The translations under genes and the position numbers were made by a program. A model generated the notes under the pieces. The model searched no databases. It saw nothing but the letters and a program-made list of their open reading frames with translations, and had not been told where the DNA came from. 64,000 nucleotides of DNA from Panagrolaimus kolymaensis (Eukaryota; Nematoda; Chromadorea; Rhabditida; Panagrolaimidae): positions 7,378,001 to 7,442,000 of the forward strand of contig JAJQJQ010000007.1 of NCBI GenBank assembly GCA_028622995.1, read 5' to 3'. Shown here in pieces: positions 1-12,826 of the stretch; positions within the stretch are counted from its first letter, which is position 1; each line of letters begins with the position of its first letter.

Positions 1-161
1 TTATAAAGAGTATTTGACCATTAAAAACCACTTCAAGTGGATCGAAGCGCCCCTTTTTTTATTGCAATATTGCATATTTGGTATCAAAATAAAGGGAATT
101 TAATCTTTTTATATATCTTTAATTATTTATTAACCCCCATTTACATTTGTGGATCCACTGG
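1..161 (+). repeat. Unit 0, 3' part only (tail 4)
   Basis: Right end of a unit cut by the window edge. It contains the degenerate hairpin AAGTGGATCGAAGCGCCCC at 35-53 and ends in CTGG at 158-161. It closely matches the ends of units 9 and 10 near 11690-11844 and 12670-12825. Confidence 0.8.
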
Positions 162-162
162 T

Positions 163-1206
163 TCCCTAGTACACAAGAAAACAGAGCCATGCCTCCCTTC
201 CCTATTTTTTTAGTTAGTTTAACTTTTTATGTTTTCTAGCACCATTAATAAGTGCTTAAAATCATTATTTCCTGGCTTTCAACCTAATGAGATGTTAATA
301 ACGTGTTTTTTACGGTTTTTTGACTAAAACTTTTTTTCCAACTAAACGTTTAACTATCAAAACCGGAGGTCTGGGATGGGAACATATATCGAATAGGATT
401 CTCCTAATGAAATTTTAAAATAATGCTATAAAATAGAGGGTTTGGTATTTCGTTTGCCTTTTTTTGGTGTAAAAAAGTTTTCAAAACTTTTGTTGAAATT
501 TTTTTCGCAACATGCATTTTTCCTTCCCTTGCATGTGTGACGCAATGGTGGAAGGCGGTGGATTTGTGAATGGAAAAAAGTTCGAATCCTTAGATGTGAT
601 AAAAAAATTTTGAATATTTTTAACTATAAAATTAATGGGAATATTATTAAAATATTATTAAATAATTTTTGGGTATCTTAAATATTCATAATTATGGAGA
701 AATTTGCATAAAATGTGGATTTTTATACTTTTTTGAATGCAAATAATTATGAATCTTTTGGGAATCATTTTTAACGGGGAATTAAATAATATTTGGGATG
801 TTTAATTTTGCAAATTTAACATAAAAATTTGCGTAATTAATTAATTTTAAGTGAAATGCTTTAGCTTTTTATAGAATTTAGGGGTGATAAATTATAAACA
901 ATAAGGTGGATCATTGAGAAACAAATATGCTATTGATTAATTTACATATCCTCATAGCATTAGTATGTTGGATCTCCCCAGTTACCATTTAATGGATCTT
1001 TTGGTGGATTTTCATGGATCCTTGGATCATTAATAAGGAGAGCAGGACCACTAATACCACTTCAAGGGGCGCGAAGCGCCCCTTTTTTTTTATCTTTCTT
1101 TTGTCGTGTTTGGTATCAAATTAAAGGGAATTTTATTTATTGTTATGGGCATAATTTATTGTTATGGCATACCTATTTAATGTAAATTGACCCGTGGATC
1201 CACTGG
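163..1206 (+). repeat. Array unit 1 (head B, tail 2)
   Basis: Starts TCCCTAGTACACA after a spacer T. The tRNA-like segment is at about 537-589. The hairpin GGGGCGCGAAGCGCCCC is at 1066-1082, followed by eight T. CTGG is at 1203-1206. There is no minisatellite block, only scattered GGATC motifs. Confidence 0.85.
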
Positions 1207-2325
1207 TTCCTCTAAACACATAAAAATTTTAGGGTGGTTCCCTTCCTATTAAAGTGGTTAGTAACTATCTCAAAACTAATAATATATCATTATTTAATGC
1301 TATTTATCATAATATCTTGGCTTTTTAACAATTAATTAGCATAATTTAATGTTTTTCTCGAAAATCACTGTATTTTGACTAAAACTTTTTCCCCCATCAA
1401 TCAAGTAACTATGAAACTTTGTTATTAACGTGTCCACTATATGACAAATTTGATTTTCCTTTTAATCTTTTCACTAAAGTTATTGGGTTTAGAGAAAACG
1501 TGGCGTAATTGAATTTATAAAGGTCCAATTTTTTTTTTTCAAAATCGATGAGAAATTTTTTGCAACATGCATTTTTCCTTCCTTTGTCTCATTTGCTCAG
1601 TGGTGGAAGGCGGTGGATTTGCGCATGGAAAAAGTTCGAAACCCAAGAGATGTGTATAATTTTTTTAATTTCTTTAACTATAAAATGGAGGGGAATATTA
1701 TTTAAATAATCTATGCTAATTTATTGACTTAAAAAAACGCATAATTATAGAAAATTAGCATATTTTTAATGTTTTTGACCCATATCGATTCTATTTCTTT
1801 GGGAAATTATTTTTAAATGGTTTTTAAATAATTTTTTGCATGTTTAATTATGCAAATTATGGAAATAAATTAGCATAAATATTGTTTTAGATCCAAAATG
1901 GTATATAAATTTGGATATTCAAGTGAATTAAGGTTTATATTAGAGGAGTTTAGATGGATATTTGAGAAAGTTTGTGTGGATTTTAATGGATCTTTTTACT
2001 GTTTTTGGTGTATTTACATTGATATTTTGGTGGATAGTTGATGAGCTTCGGGTGGTTATTGACTAAGATTAGATTTTGATGGATCCACGGGTGGATGATC
2101 TTGGATCTTTTGGTTGATCGATCTTGGATCTTTGGGTGGATTATTAAGGTGGTTAAGATGGATTTCCATAAATCTTTAGATGGATTTTAGAGGAATGTGG
2201 CATAATTTTAAATGGATCTTCGGGTGGATGGGTCTTGATCGATCTTTGGGTGGATGTATCTTTAGGCGGATTTTTATGGATCTCTTTACTGTTTTGGGTG
2301 TATTTCTCGGGATCCTTAAGTGGAT

Positions 2326-2725
2326 GGATCTTTGGGTTTATGGATCTTTGGGTGGATGGATCTTTGGGTGGATGGATCTTTGGGTGGATGGATCTTTGGG
2401 TGGATGGATCTTTGGGTGGATGGATCTTTGGGTGGATGGAACTTTGGGTGGATGGAACTTTGGGTGGATGGAACTTTGGGTGGATGGAACTTTGGGTGGA
2501 TGGAACTTTGGGTGGATGGATCTTTGGGTGGATGGATCTTTGGGTGGATGGATCTTTGGGTGGATGGATCTTTGGGTGGATGGATCTTTGGGTGGATGGA
2601 TCTTTGGGTGGATGGATCTTTGGGTGGATGGATCTTTGGGTGGATGGATCTTTGGGTGGATGGATCTTTGGGTGGATGGATCTTTGGGTGGATGGATCTT
2701 TGGGTGGATGGATCTTTGGGTGGAT
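2326..2725 (+). repeat. 16-bp minisatellite, 25 copies
   Basis: GGATCTTTGGGTGGAT in 25 copies with no length change over 400 bp. The first copy ends TTTAT; five consecutive copies (2438-2517) read GGAACTTTGGGTGGAT. The unit has no stop codon in several frames of either strand, which creates long overlapping open frames that are not genes. Confidence 0.97.
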
Positions 2726-2746
2726 GAATCATAACCGCCACTTCAA

Positions 2747-2763
2747 GGGGCGCGAAGCGCCCC
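2747..2763 (+). other. GC hairpin with GAA loop, representative of the array
   Basis: GGGGCGC-GAA-GCGCCCC, extended by AA/TT to nine pairs and followed by six T. The centre GCGAAGC is the known exceptionally stable DNA mini-hairpin. Further full or near-full copies start at 1066, 4250, 5301, 7531, 9684, 10727, 16158, 18751, 19996, 22214, 23770, 24838, 34997, 36060, 37504, 38559, 39622 and 41066. Confidence 0.9.
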
Positions 2764-2874
2764 TTTTTTCATTCTCCTTTGTGTAAATTTGGTATCAAAA
2801 TGTTCGTCCTAACCTCCTCTATTATAATATATAATTTTTTAAATATATTAATATGTGGATCCCGTGTCACTGGT

Positions 2875-4375
2875 TCCTCTAAACACAGAAAAATTAATGG
2901 GAGGTTCCCACAGTGTTAAAGTGGTTAGTAACTATCTCAAATATACTTATATATCATTATTTAATGCTATTTATCATAATATCTTGGCTTTTAAACAATT
3001 TATTTGCATAATATCATGTTTTTCATGAAAATCACAGTTTTTTGACTAAAACTTTTTCCCCCATCAATCAAGTAACTATGAAACTAGGAGACTATGGGTT
3101 TCAGCATATGACAAATTTGATTTTCCTTTTTATATTTTAACAAAAGTTATTGGGTTTAGAGAAAACGTGGCAGAATCGAATTTATAAAGGTCCAATTTTT
3201 TTTTTCAAAAATCGAAGAAATTTTTTTGCAACATGCATTTTCTCTTCCTTTGTCACATTTGCTCAGTGATGGAAGGCGGTGAATTTAGAGAAGGATGAAA
3301 GTTCTAAACCGCCGAAATGTAAATAATTTTTTGAATATGTTTCTTTTTTAAATAAAAGGGAATATTATTTAAATAATTTATGTTAATTTTATAACATAAT
3401 TAGAATAATAAAAAAGCGATATTTATCGAAAAATTAACATATTTTTAATGTTTTTGACCAAAACAATTCCCCAATGATTTATAATTATTTTTAAAAGGCT
3501 TTTAAATTATTTTTTGCGTATTTTATTATGCAAATTTAGCTGAAATATTAGCATGAATATTGTTTTAGATGGATAATTAAGAATGTGTGGGTGGATTTCT
3601 AATGATGTTTTGGTTGATATTGAATGAACTTCGTGTGAATTTTGAACGATCCTCGAGTGTTTTTGGATGGATCTTTTAACTGTTTTGGGCGGACTTTAAT
3701 AGATCTTTTTATTGTATTTGGTGGATTTTAATGGACATTTGAAGAGCTTCATGTGGATATTTGACTAAGAGTATATTATAAGGGGTCCACGGGTGGAGAA
3801 TCTTGGATCTTTTGGTTGATCGATCTTTGGGTGGATGGATCTTTTGGTGGATTTTCGATGGTTTTTGTGTTTATGGATTTTGGGTTTATGGATCTGTGAG
3901 TGGATTTTTATGGATTTTTACCGTTCTTTGAGTGGATTTAGAAAAATTCTTGGATTGATTTTGAATGATCCACGGGTTGATTTTTATGGATCTTTCAACT
4001 GTTTTCGGTGGATTTTCGTGGATATTAGGAGAGCTTCGGATGGATATTTGACTAAGGTTGATCGATCTTTTGGTTGATCGATCTTAGGGTGGATGTATCT
4101 TTAGGTAGATTTTTATGGATCTCTTTACTGTTTTGGGTGTATTTCTCGGGATCCTTAAGTGGATGGATCTTTGGGTTTATGGATCTTTGGGTTGATGGAT
4201 CTTTGGGTGGATGGATCTTTGGGTGGATGAATCAAAATCGTCACTTCAAGGGGCGCGAAGCGCCCCTTTTTTCATTCTCCTTTGTGTAAGTATGGTATCA
4301 AAATGTTCGTCCCAACCTCCTCTATTAAAATTTTAGCTTTTTTTATTAATATATATGTGGATCCCGTGTCACTGG
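2875..4375 (+). repeat. Array unit 3 (head A, tail 1)
   Basis: Same body as unit 2, but the minisatellite is contracted to about four 16-bp copies near 4166-4230. Hairpin at 4250-4266. CTGG at 4372-4375. The hairpin-to-end distance and sequence match unit 2 closely. Confidence 0.85.
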
Positions 4376-4376
4376 T

Positions 4377-5441
4377 TCTATAGTACACATAAAAAAAGAG
4401 GGGTGCTTCCCTTCCTACTTTCTTTAGCAAGCCTATTAAGTTATGTTTTCTAATCATATTAATAAGCATTAAAAATCATTATTATTGTGCTTTTTATATA
4501 CTAATTAGTTAATAACTCATTTTTCATGTTTTTTCACTGTTTTTTGACTAAAACTTTTTTTCCAACTAATGCTTTAACTATGAAAATGTGAGGTTGAGAC
4601 CTTGGAATACTAACGAATTTGATTTTCCTTATGAAATGTTAACTAAAGCAGCTGGGAATTTCTATAAAGTCCGAGAAATATTTTTTTGTACTGTAAAAAG
4701 AGTGTTCAAACTTTTGATGAAAAATTTTTTGCAACATGCATTTTTCCTTCCCTTGCATGTGTGACGCAATGGTGGAAGGCGGTGGATTTGCGCATCGAAA
4801 AAGTTCGAATCCTTGGAGGTGATAAAATTTTATGAATATTTTTAACTATAAAATTAATGGGAATATTATTAAAATATTATTAAATAATTTTTGGGTACCT
4901 TAAATATTCATAATAATGGAGAAATTTGCATAAAATGTGGATTTTTATACTTTTTTGAATGCAAATAATTATGAATCATCTGTGTATCGTTTTAAACGGA
5001 GAATTAATAATTTTTAGTATCTTTAATTATGCAAATTTAACATATAAATTTGCATAAATAATTAATTTTGAGGAAAATGCTTTTAATTTTTTTGTGAATC
5101 TAAGGGAATAAAGTTTAACAAAACCCGATAAAGCCATAAAGCTTATAAAAATTTTTAAGTGGATCAAATAAAAATGAGCGTTGAATCTTTTTGCATTAGT
5201 ATGTTGGATCTCCATGTTAACATTTAATGGATCTTTTGGTGAATTATCATGGATCCTTGGATCATTAATAAGGAGAGCAGGATCACTTATGCCATATCAA
5301 GGGGCGCGAAGCGCCCCTTTTTTTTAAATTTTTCTTTTGTCGTATTTGGTATCAAATTAAAGGGATTTTTCTTTATTGTTATGGCATATTTTATTGTTAT
5401 GGTATACCTATCTAATGTTAATTGACCCGAGGATCCACTGG
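4377..5441 (+). repeat. Array unit 4 (head B, tail 2)
   Basis: Head TCTATAGTACACA. tRNA-like segment with GACGCAATGGTGG and GTTCGAATCC at about 4749-4816. Hairpin at 5301-5317. CTGG at 5438-5441. The tail has an A for T change before GGATCC, so the terminal GTGGATCCAC palindrome is broken here. Confidence 0.85.
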
Positions 5442-5442
5442 T

Positions 5443-6408
5443 TCCACTGTACACAAGAAAATTTGGGACCTACGCCCATACCACTTTTTTCCCGTTCATA
5501 TATCTCAATTTTTTTTACAGATTCTGAATCCGTAGACTATAGGGATCATTCTCCAGCGAACAATTTTGCAAAAATATGCAAATTTTTTTTCATCAAAAAA
5601 ACATGTTTTTTGACTAAAACTTTTTTTCCATAATATCGAATAACTATGAAACTTGGACGTTTATTCCGTTGATATATATTGAATTCGATTTTCCTTTTAC
5701 AATTTCTATAAAAGCTTCTGGGAATTAAAATATCTCGAGGTGTGTGGATTTTTGAAGGTCAAAATTTTACAAATTTTCGAAAAAATTTTGCAACATGCTG
5801 CTTTTCCTTTGTAGTTTTTGCTCAGTGGTGAAAGTGCTTGACTGCCAAAAGGAAAAAAGTAAGAAAGTTCGAATCCCCAGAAGTGATTAAAAATAATTTG
5901 AATATCTTTAACTATGAAATGAAAGGGAATATTCTTAAAATAATTTATGCAAATTTTTTAACACCTTTTTGACCTAATATGACCGAATAATTATGGAAAA
6001 TTTGCATATTTTCTACTTTTTAACACCATATATCCATAAAAACTTTAAAGAATCGTTTTGAAATGTTTTTTAAACTATTTTCAAATTATCTTAACTTTTA
6101 TGGGTGGATTTTCATGGATCTTTTAACTATTTTTCTGTGTGTGGATGGATCTTTGGGTGGATTGGATCTTTGGATGGTTTGGATCTTTGGATGGTTTGGA
6201 TCTTTGGGTGGATTGGATCTTTGGGTGGATCGGATCTTTGGGTGGATTGGATCTTTGGGTGGATTGGATCTTTGGGTGGATTTTCATGGATCCACCAACT
6301 ATCTCGATATACCACAAATCACAACAAAATGAACGAAGGCTGAGGTCCGGCACGAAGTGCCGGGCCGATAGCATTCTCTTATTCTATTAGGATATGTGGA
6401 TCCACTGG
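5443..6408 (+). repeat. Array unit 5 (head C, tail 3)
   Basis: Head TCCACTGTACACA. Eight 17-bp minisatellite copies at 6147-6282. The second hairpin type, CCGGCACGAAGTGCCGG, is at 6347-6363. CTGG at 6405-6408. Its closest relatives are units 26-28 at the far end of the array. Confidence 0.85.
6147..6282 (+). repeat. 17-bp minisatellite, 8 copies
   Basis: GGATCTTTGGGTGGATT with variants GGATCTTTGGATGGTTT and a GGATC-GG change. It is the same core as the 16-bp repeat with one extra T. Confidence 0.9.
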
Positions 6409-6409
6409 T

Positions 6410-7653
6410 TCCTCTAAACACAGAAAAATTAATGGGAGGTTCCCACAGTGTTAAAGTGGTTAGTAACTATCTCAAATATACTTATATATTATTATTTAAT
6501 GCTATTTATCATAATATCTTGGCTTTTAAACAATTAATTAGCATAATATCATGTTTTTCATGAAAATCACAGTTTTTTGACTAAAACTTTTTCCCCCATC
6601 AATCAAGTAACTATGAAAAACGGAGACCCAAAATGACAGATATTGACGAATTTGATTTTCCTTATGATTTTTATACATATTCATATTCATCATGTAGTTT
6701 CATCCACGCATGTTCAATTATTGAGTACCATTTTTTTTTTCAAAAAAATTTTGAAATTTTTTTGCAACATGCATTTTCCCTTCCTTTGTGTGATTTGCTC
6801 AGTGGTCGAAGGCGCTTGACTATGAGAAGGATGGAAGTTCGAAACCCAGGAGATGTAAATAATTATTTTGATTATCTTTAACTATAAAATAAACGGGAAT
6901 ATTATTAAAATTATTATGCTAATTTTTAGAACTAATTAGAATAGTAAAAAAGCGTTAATTATTGAAAAGGTAGCCTATTTTTAATGTTTCTGATCCAAAA
7001 CAATTATAAATTATTGGGGAATTATTTTTAAAATGGTATAAAATTTTTTTTGCATATTTAGTTATGCAAATTAAATTGAAAAATTTACATAAGTGTACAT
7101 TATGTTGGATCTTTGGTAGATCGTAATGGATCTTTGGTTGGATTATAAAGGATCCTAGGGTGGATTTTTGAAGAAGTTTGGGTGGATTATGACGAATAAT
7201 TGGGAGGATTTTTAATGATCCTTGGGTTGATTTCCCTGGATCCTTGGACGGATGGATCTTTGGGTGGATTTTTATTGTTTCTTTGGGTGGAATTTTAATG
7301 GATCTTTGAGTGGATTATAATGATCTACGGTTGGATGATGGTTGATCTTTTGGTGGATTTTCATGGATCTTCGGGTGGATTTCAATGGATCTTTGGGAGG
7401 ATTTTAATGGATCTTTTAACTGTTTTGGTTGTATTTCCCGGGATCCTTGGGTGGATGGATCTTTGGGTGAATGGATCCTTGGGGATCTTCTGGTGGATTC
7501 TAAATATCATGAACTCCTTCACCACTTCAAGGGGCGCGTAGCGCCCTTTTTTTCATTCTCCTTTTGGAATGTTTCGTATCAAAATGAAGAGCTCTATCTC
7601 CTCTATTATAATATTTTTAAATCTTTATATATATGTGTATCCTGTGCCACTGG
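6410..7653 (+). repeat. Array unit 6 (head A, tail 1), duplicate of unit 14
   Basis: Length is 1244 bp, the same as unit 14. The two are near-identical from about 6610 to 7690. The hairpin is the variant GGGGCGCGTAGCGCCC at 7531-7546. CTGG at 7650-7653. Confidence 0.85.
6794..6847 (+). other. tRNA-like segment with A- and B-box motifs (head-A units)
   Basis: TTTGCTCAGTGGTCGAAGGC (A-box-like) and AAGTTCGAAACCC (B-box-like), about 45 bases apart, with GCGCTTGACTATGAGAAGG between. A T run follows within about 25 bases. The same layout occurs once in every unit with an intact body, for example at about 1592, 4760, 13213, 16672 and 22708. Most like tRNA-Leu or tRNA-Ser lacking the long variable arm. 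Confidence 0.6.
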
Positions 7654-7654
7654 T

Positions 7655-9804
7655 TCCTCTAAACACATAAAAATTTATGGGAGGTTCCCATCCTATTAAA
7701 GTGGTTAGTAACTATCTCAAATATACTTATATATCATTATTTAATGCTATTTATCATAATATCTTGGCTTTTAAACAATTAATTTGCATAATATCATGTT
7801 TTTCACAATTTTAATGGTTTTTTGACTAAAACTTTTTTTCCAATCAATCAAGTTACTATGAAATTTTGTTACGACCTGTAACGAAGAATATGGAATTTGA
7901 TTTTCCTTTTAGTTTTAACATATGTTCATATTCATCATATAGAAAAGTCAGTGCATGTTGAATTAATGAGTACCATTTTTTTTTCTTCAAAAACAAAGAA
8001 ATTTTTTTGCAACATGCATTTTTCCTTCCTTTGTCACATTTGCTCAGTGGTGAAAGGCGGTGGTTTGAGAGGTGGATGAAAGTTCGAAACCCAGGAAGTG
8101 TAAATAATTTTTTTGAATATCTTTAACTATAAAATGGAAGGGAATATTATTTAAATAATTTATTCTAATTTTTTGACTTAAAAAAAGGGTTAATTATAGA
8201 AATTTCGCATACATTTAATTTTTTTTTTACCCAAAACAACTATGAATTATTGTGTAATTATTTTTAAAAGGTTTTTAACTAATTTTTGCATATTTAATTA
8301 TTCAAATTTGGTTGAAAAATTTACATAAATAATTGTTTTACTTCCAAAATGGTGGATAAATTTGGATATTTAAGTGAATTTGGTTAATATTAGAGGAGTT
8401 TAGGTAGAGAGCAGAGATGGTTTGTGTGGATTTTCTCTCATGTTTTGGTGAATTTTTATGGATCTTTTGGTGGATTTTATCTTTGGGTGGATAATTAAGG
8501 GGGTAAAGATGGATTTCAACGGATCTTTAGATAGATTTTAGGGAAAAGTGGGATTATTTTAAAAGGATCTTTGCGTTGATTTCCATAGATCTTTCAACTG
8601 TTTTCGGTTAACTTTAATGGATCTATTTAATTATTTTCGGAGGATCTTAATGGATCTTTTAATTGTTTTTAGTGGATTTTCATGGACTTTTGAAGAGCTT
8701 CAGGATCCACGGGTGGAGAATCTTGGATCTTTTGGTTGATCGATCTTTGGGGTAATGTATCTTTGGTTGATCGATCTTTGGGTGGATGGATCTTTTGGTG
8801 GATTTTCGATGATTTTTGTGTTTATGGATTTTGGGTTTATGGATCTGTGAGTGGATTTTTATGGATTTTTACCGATCTTTGAGTGGATTTAGAAAAATTC
8901 TTGAATTGATTTTGAATGATCCACGGGTTGATTTTTATAAATACTGCTATAAAATAGAGCGTTTGGCATTCCCACAACTTTTTTGGAGCGTAAAAATTTT
9001 TCAAAACTTTTGTTGAAAATTTTTTTCGCAACCTGCAAATTTTTTTCAAAGCAAAGGGAAGCAAATTTCTCTCATCCTCTGCCATACAATTTTGAATCAT
9101 TTTTCTTTTCAGTCGTATTTTACTAGAAAAGTTTTGAAAATGTTTAGCATCAATTTAAAAAATTTATTAGCCTTTTTTTTATACGAATTATCGTCTCCTT
9201 TTTAAATAAAACATTTATCCCATATTTTTTTGAAATCATTTTTTTGAGATTAAACCAGATATTTTTTAAACAAATGTTTACCCGAATTTTTGAATTACCA
9301 ATTCTCTTGAAAGAATTTGTATGATTTTAAAAATTTTTACACATAACTTCAAAGTTTTACAAAACCCAATAAAGCCATGAATCTTGCGAAATTTTTTAAG
9401 CGGATCAATTAAATACTATTTGTGTATCCTTTTTAAAGTTTAAAAGGATGTTATTTATGGATATTGGTGGATTTTCTCTGCTTTTTGGAAGATTTTCGTA
9501 TAGTTTTGGGAAGATAAATTAAGAACAATAAGGTGGATCTTAGAGAAGAAAATACGTAATCGGTTTTACTTTAATAACCATTTTTAAAATATGCCCTGTT
9601 ACCATTTAATGGATCTATTGGTGGATTATCAGGGATCCTTGGATCATTAAGAAATAAACGTAGGATCACTAATATCATTTCAAGGGGCGCGAAGCGCCCC
9701 TTTTTTTTAAATTTTTTTTATGTCGCGTTTGCTATCAAATCATGAAGTTTTATTTATTGTTATGGCATACCTATTTAATGTAAATTGACCCGTGGATCCA
9801 CTGG
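7655..9804 (+). repeat. Array unit 7, a chimera (head A, tail 2)
   Basis: Begins as a head-A unit with GGATC-rich sequence. At about 8938 it switches into the middle of a head-B body: the sequence from ATACTGCTATAAAATAGAG onward matches unit 10 near 12102. Hairpin at 9684-9700, CTGG at 9801-9804. It is therefore a fusion of two subfamilies and lacks a second head. Confidence 0.8.
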
Positions 9805-9805
9805 T

Positions 9806-10865
9806 TCCCCAGTACACATAAAAAAAGAGCCATGCCTCCCTTCCTACTTTCTTTAGCAAGCTTATTAAGTTATGTTTTCTAGCATAATTATTAAGCATTA
9901 AAAATCATTATTATTGCCCTTTCAACCTTTTAATTAGTTAATAACACTTTTTTCATGTTTTTTCACTGTATTTTGACTAAAACTTTTTTTCCAATTAAAC
10001 GTTTAACTATGAAAATGTGAGGTTGAGACCTTTGACATATAACGAATTTGATTTTCCTTATGAAATGTTAACTAAAGCAGCTGGGAATTTCTATAAAGTC
10101 AGAGAAATATTTTTTTGTACTGTAAAAAGAGTGTTCAAACTTTTGATGAAAAATTTTTTGCAACATGCATTTTTCCTTCCCTTGCATGTGTGACGCAATG
10201 GTGGAAGGCGGTGGATTTGCGCATCGAAAAAGTTCGAATCCTTGGAGGTGATAAAATTTTATGAATATTTTTAACTATAAAATTAATGGGAATATTATTA
10301 AAATATCATTAAATAATTTTTGGGTACCTTAAATATTCATAATTATGGAGAAATTTGCATAAAATGTGGATTTTTATACTTTTTTGAATGCAAATAATTA
10401 TGAATCATCTGTGTATCGTTTTAAACGGAGAATTAATAATTTTTGGTATCTTTAATTATGCAAATTTAACATATAAATTTGCATAATTAATTAATTTTAA
10501 GTAAAGTGCTTTTACTTTTGGGTGAATCTAAGGGAATAAAGTTTAACAAAACTCGATAAAGCCATAAAGCTTATAAAAATTTTTAAGTGGATCAAAAAAA
10601 TGAGCGTTGAATCTTTTTGCATTAGTATGTTGGATCTCCATGTTAGCATTTAATGGATCTTTTGGTGAATTATCATGAATCCTTGGATCATTAATAAGGA
10701 GAGCAGGATCACTTATACCACATCAAGGGGCGCGAAGCGCCCCTTTTTTCATTTTTTTTTTGTCGTGTTTGGTATCAAATTAAATGGAATTTTCTTTTAT
10801 TGTTATGGCATATTTTATTGTTATGGTATACCTATCTAATGTTAATTGACCCGTGGATCCACTGG
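9806..10865 (+). repeat. Array unit 8 (head B, tail 2)
   Basis: Head TCCCCAGTACACA. Hairpin at 10727-10743. CTGG at 10862-10865. The body from about 10080 to 10720 is nearly the same as unit 4. Confidence 0.85.
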
Positions 10866-10866
10866 T

Positions 10867-11844
10867 TCTATAGTACACATAAAAAAAGAGGGGTGCTTCC
10901 CTTCCCTTTCCAGATGAATGCCTAACATATTTATATGTTCTAGCACCATTATTAAGTGCTTAAAATCATTATTATTGGGCTTTCATCCTTTACATTAGTT
11001 AATAACGTGTTTTTTCATGTTTTTTGACTAAAACTTTTTTTCCAACTAAACGTTTAACTATCAAAACCGGAGGTCCAGAATTTCAGCATATATCGAATAT
11101 CTTTTTCCTTTTAGAATGTTGATTTATAAGCTATAAATAGAGCAAGTGGTCTGGCAACAACTTTTTTGGAGCGTAAAAATTTTTCAAAACTTTGTTGAAA
11201 ATTTTTTTCGCAACCTGCAAATTTTTTTCAAAGCAAAGGGAAGCAAATTTCTCTCATCCTCTGCCATACAATTTTGAATCATTTTTCTTTTCCGTCGAAT
11301 TTTACTAGAAAAGCTTTGAAAATGTTTAGCATCAATTTCAAAATTTTATTAGCATTTTTTTATACGAATTATCGTCTCCTTTTTAAATAAAACATTTATC
11401 CCCTATTTTTTTGAAATCATTTTTTTGTGATTAAACCAAATATTTTTTAAACAAATATTTACCCAAATTTTGAATTACCAATTCTCTTGAAAGAATTTGT
11501 TTGTATTTAAAAAGTTTTACAAATACCTTCAAAGATATACAAAACCCGGTAAAGCCATGAAGCTTATGAATTTTTTAAGTGGATCAATTAAAAATGAGTG
11601 GAATCTTTTTCTATTTGTATGTTGGATCTCCATGTTAGCATTTAATGGATCTTTAGGTGAATTATCATGGATACTTGGATCCTTTATAAAGAGTATTTGA
11701 CCATTAAAAACCACTTCAAGTGGATCGAAGCGCCCCTTTTTTTATTGCAATATTGCATATTTGGTATCAAAATAAAGGGAATTTAATCTTTTTATATATC
11801 TTTAATTATTTATTAACCCCCATTTACATTTGTGGATCCACTGG
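10867..11844 (+). repeat. Array unit 9 (head B, tail 4)
   Basis: Head TCTATAGTACACA. The hairpin is decayed on its left arm (AAGTGGATCGAAGCGCCCC, about 11718-11736), so it no longer pairs fully. CTGG at 11841-11844. Nearly identical to unit 10 over its right two thirds. Confidence 0.85.
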
Positions 11845-11845
11845 T

Positions 11846-12825
11846 TCTATAGTACACATAAAAAAAGAGGGGTGCTTCCCTTCCCTTTCCAGATGAATGC
11901 CTAACATATTTATATGTTTTAGCACCATTATTAAGTGCTTAAAATCATTATTTCCGGGCTTTCAACCTTTACATTAGTTAATAACGTGTTTTTTCATGTT
12001 TTTTGACTAAAACTTTTTCCCCAACTTAAGGTTTAACTATCAAAATCGGAGGTCTGGGATGGGAACATATATCGAATAGGATTCTCCTAATGAATTTTTA
12101 AAATACTGCTATAAAATAGAGCGTTTGGCATTCCCACAACTTTTTTGGAGCGTAAAAATTATGTTCAAACTTTTGATGAAAATTTTTTTCGCAACCTGCA
12201 AATTTTTTTCAAAGCAAAGGGAAGCAAATTTCTCTCATCCTCTGCCATACAATTTTGAATCATTTTTCTTTTCCGTCGAATTTTACTAGAAAAGCTTTGA
12301 AAATGTTTAGCATCAATTTCAAAATTTTATTAGCATTTTTTTATACGAATTATCGTCTCCTTTTTAAATAAAACATTTATCCCCTATTTTTTTGAAATCA
12401 TTTATTTGAGATTAAACCAAATATTTTTTAAACAAATATTTACCCAAATTTTGAATTACCAATTCTCTTGAAAGAATTTGTTTGTATTTAAAAAGTTTTA
12501 CAAATACCTTCAAAGATATACAAAACCCGGTAAAGCCATGAAGCTTATGAATTTTTTAAGTGGATCAATTAAAAATGAGTGGAATCTTTTTCTATTTGTA
12601 TGTTGGATCTCCATGTTAGCATTTAATGGATCTTTAGGTGAATTATCATGGATACTTGGATCCTTTATAAAGAGTATTTGACCATTAAAAACCACTTCAA
12701 GTGGATCGAAGCGCCCCTTTTTTTATTGCAATATTGCATATTTGGTATCAAAATAAAGGGAATTTAATCTTTTTATATATCTTTAATTATTTATTAACCC
12801 CCATTTACATTTGTGGATCCACTGG
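11846..12825 (+). repeat. Array unit 10 (head B, tail 4), tandem copy of unit 9
   Basis: Offset of 981 bp from unit 9, with near-identical sequence from about 12180 to the end. Carries the same decayed hairpin at about 12699-12717. CTGG at 12822-12825. Confidence 0.85.
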
Positions 12826-12826
12826 T

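Larger units (their letters stand above)
1208..2873 (+). repeat. Array unit 2 (head A, tail 1) with the largest minisatellite
   Basis: Head TCCTCTAAACACA. tRNA-like segment at about 1592-1643. 25 copies of a 16-bp repeat at 2326-2725. Hairpin at 2747-2763. CTGG at 2870-2873. Confidence 0.85.

Noticed and set aside
537..589. Functional tRNA genes
   Set aside because: Only A- and B-box-like parts are present. Acceptor, D and anticodon stems do not pair convincingly in any copy I tried.
1066..1090. Bacterial rho-independent terminators at each GC hairpin plus T run
   Set aside because: The look is similar, but spliced genes and Helitron context show a eukaryote. No genes precede the hairpins.
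2180..2786. Long overlapping open frames rich in Trp-Met-Asp-Leu or His-Pro-Lys-Asp repeats (also at 15724-16152, 21840-22208, 37277-37498, 40839-41060)
   Set aside because: They are the 16-bp minisatellite read in several frames of both strands. The period is not a multiple of three and the repeat happens to lack stops. Not protein genes.
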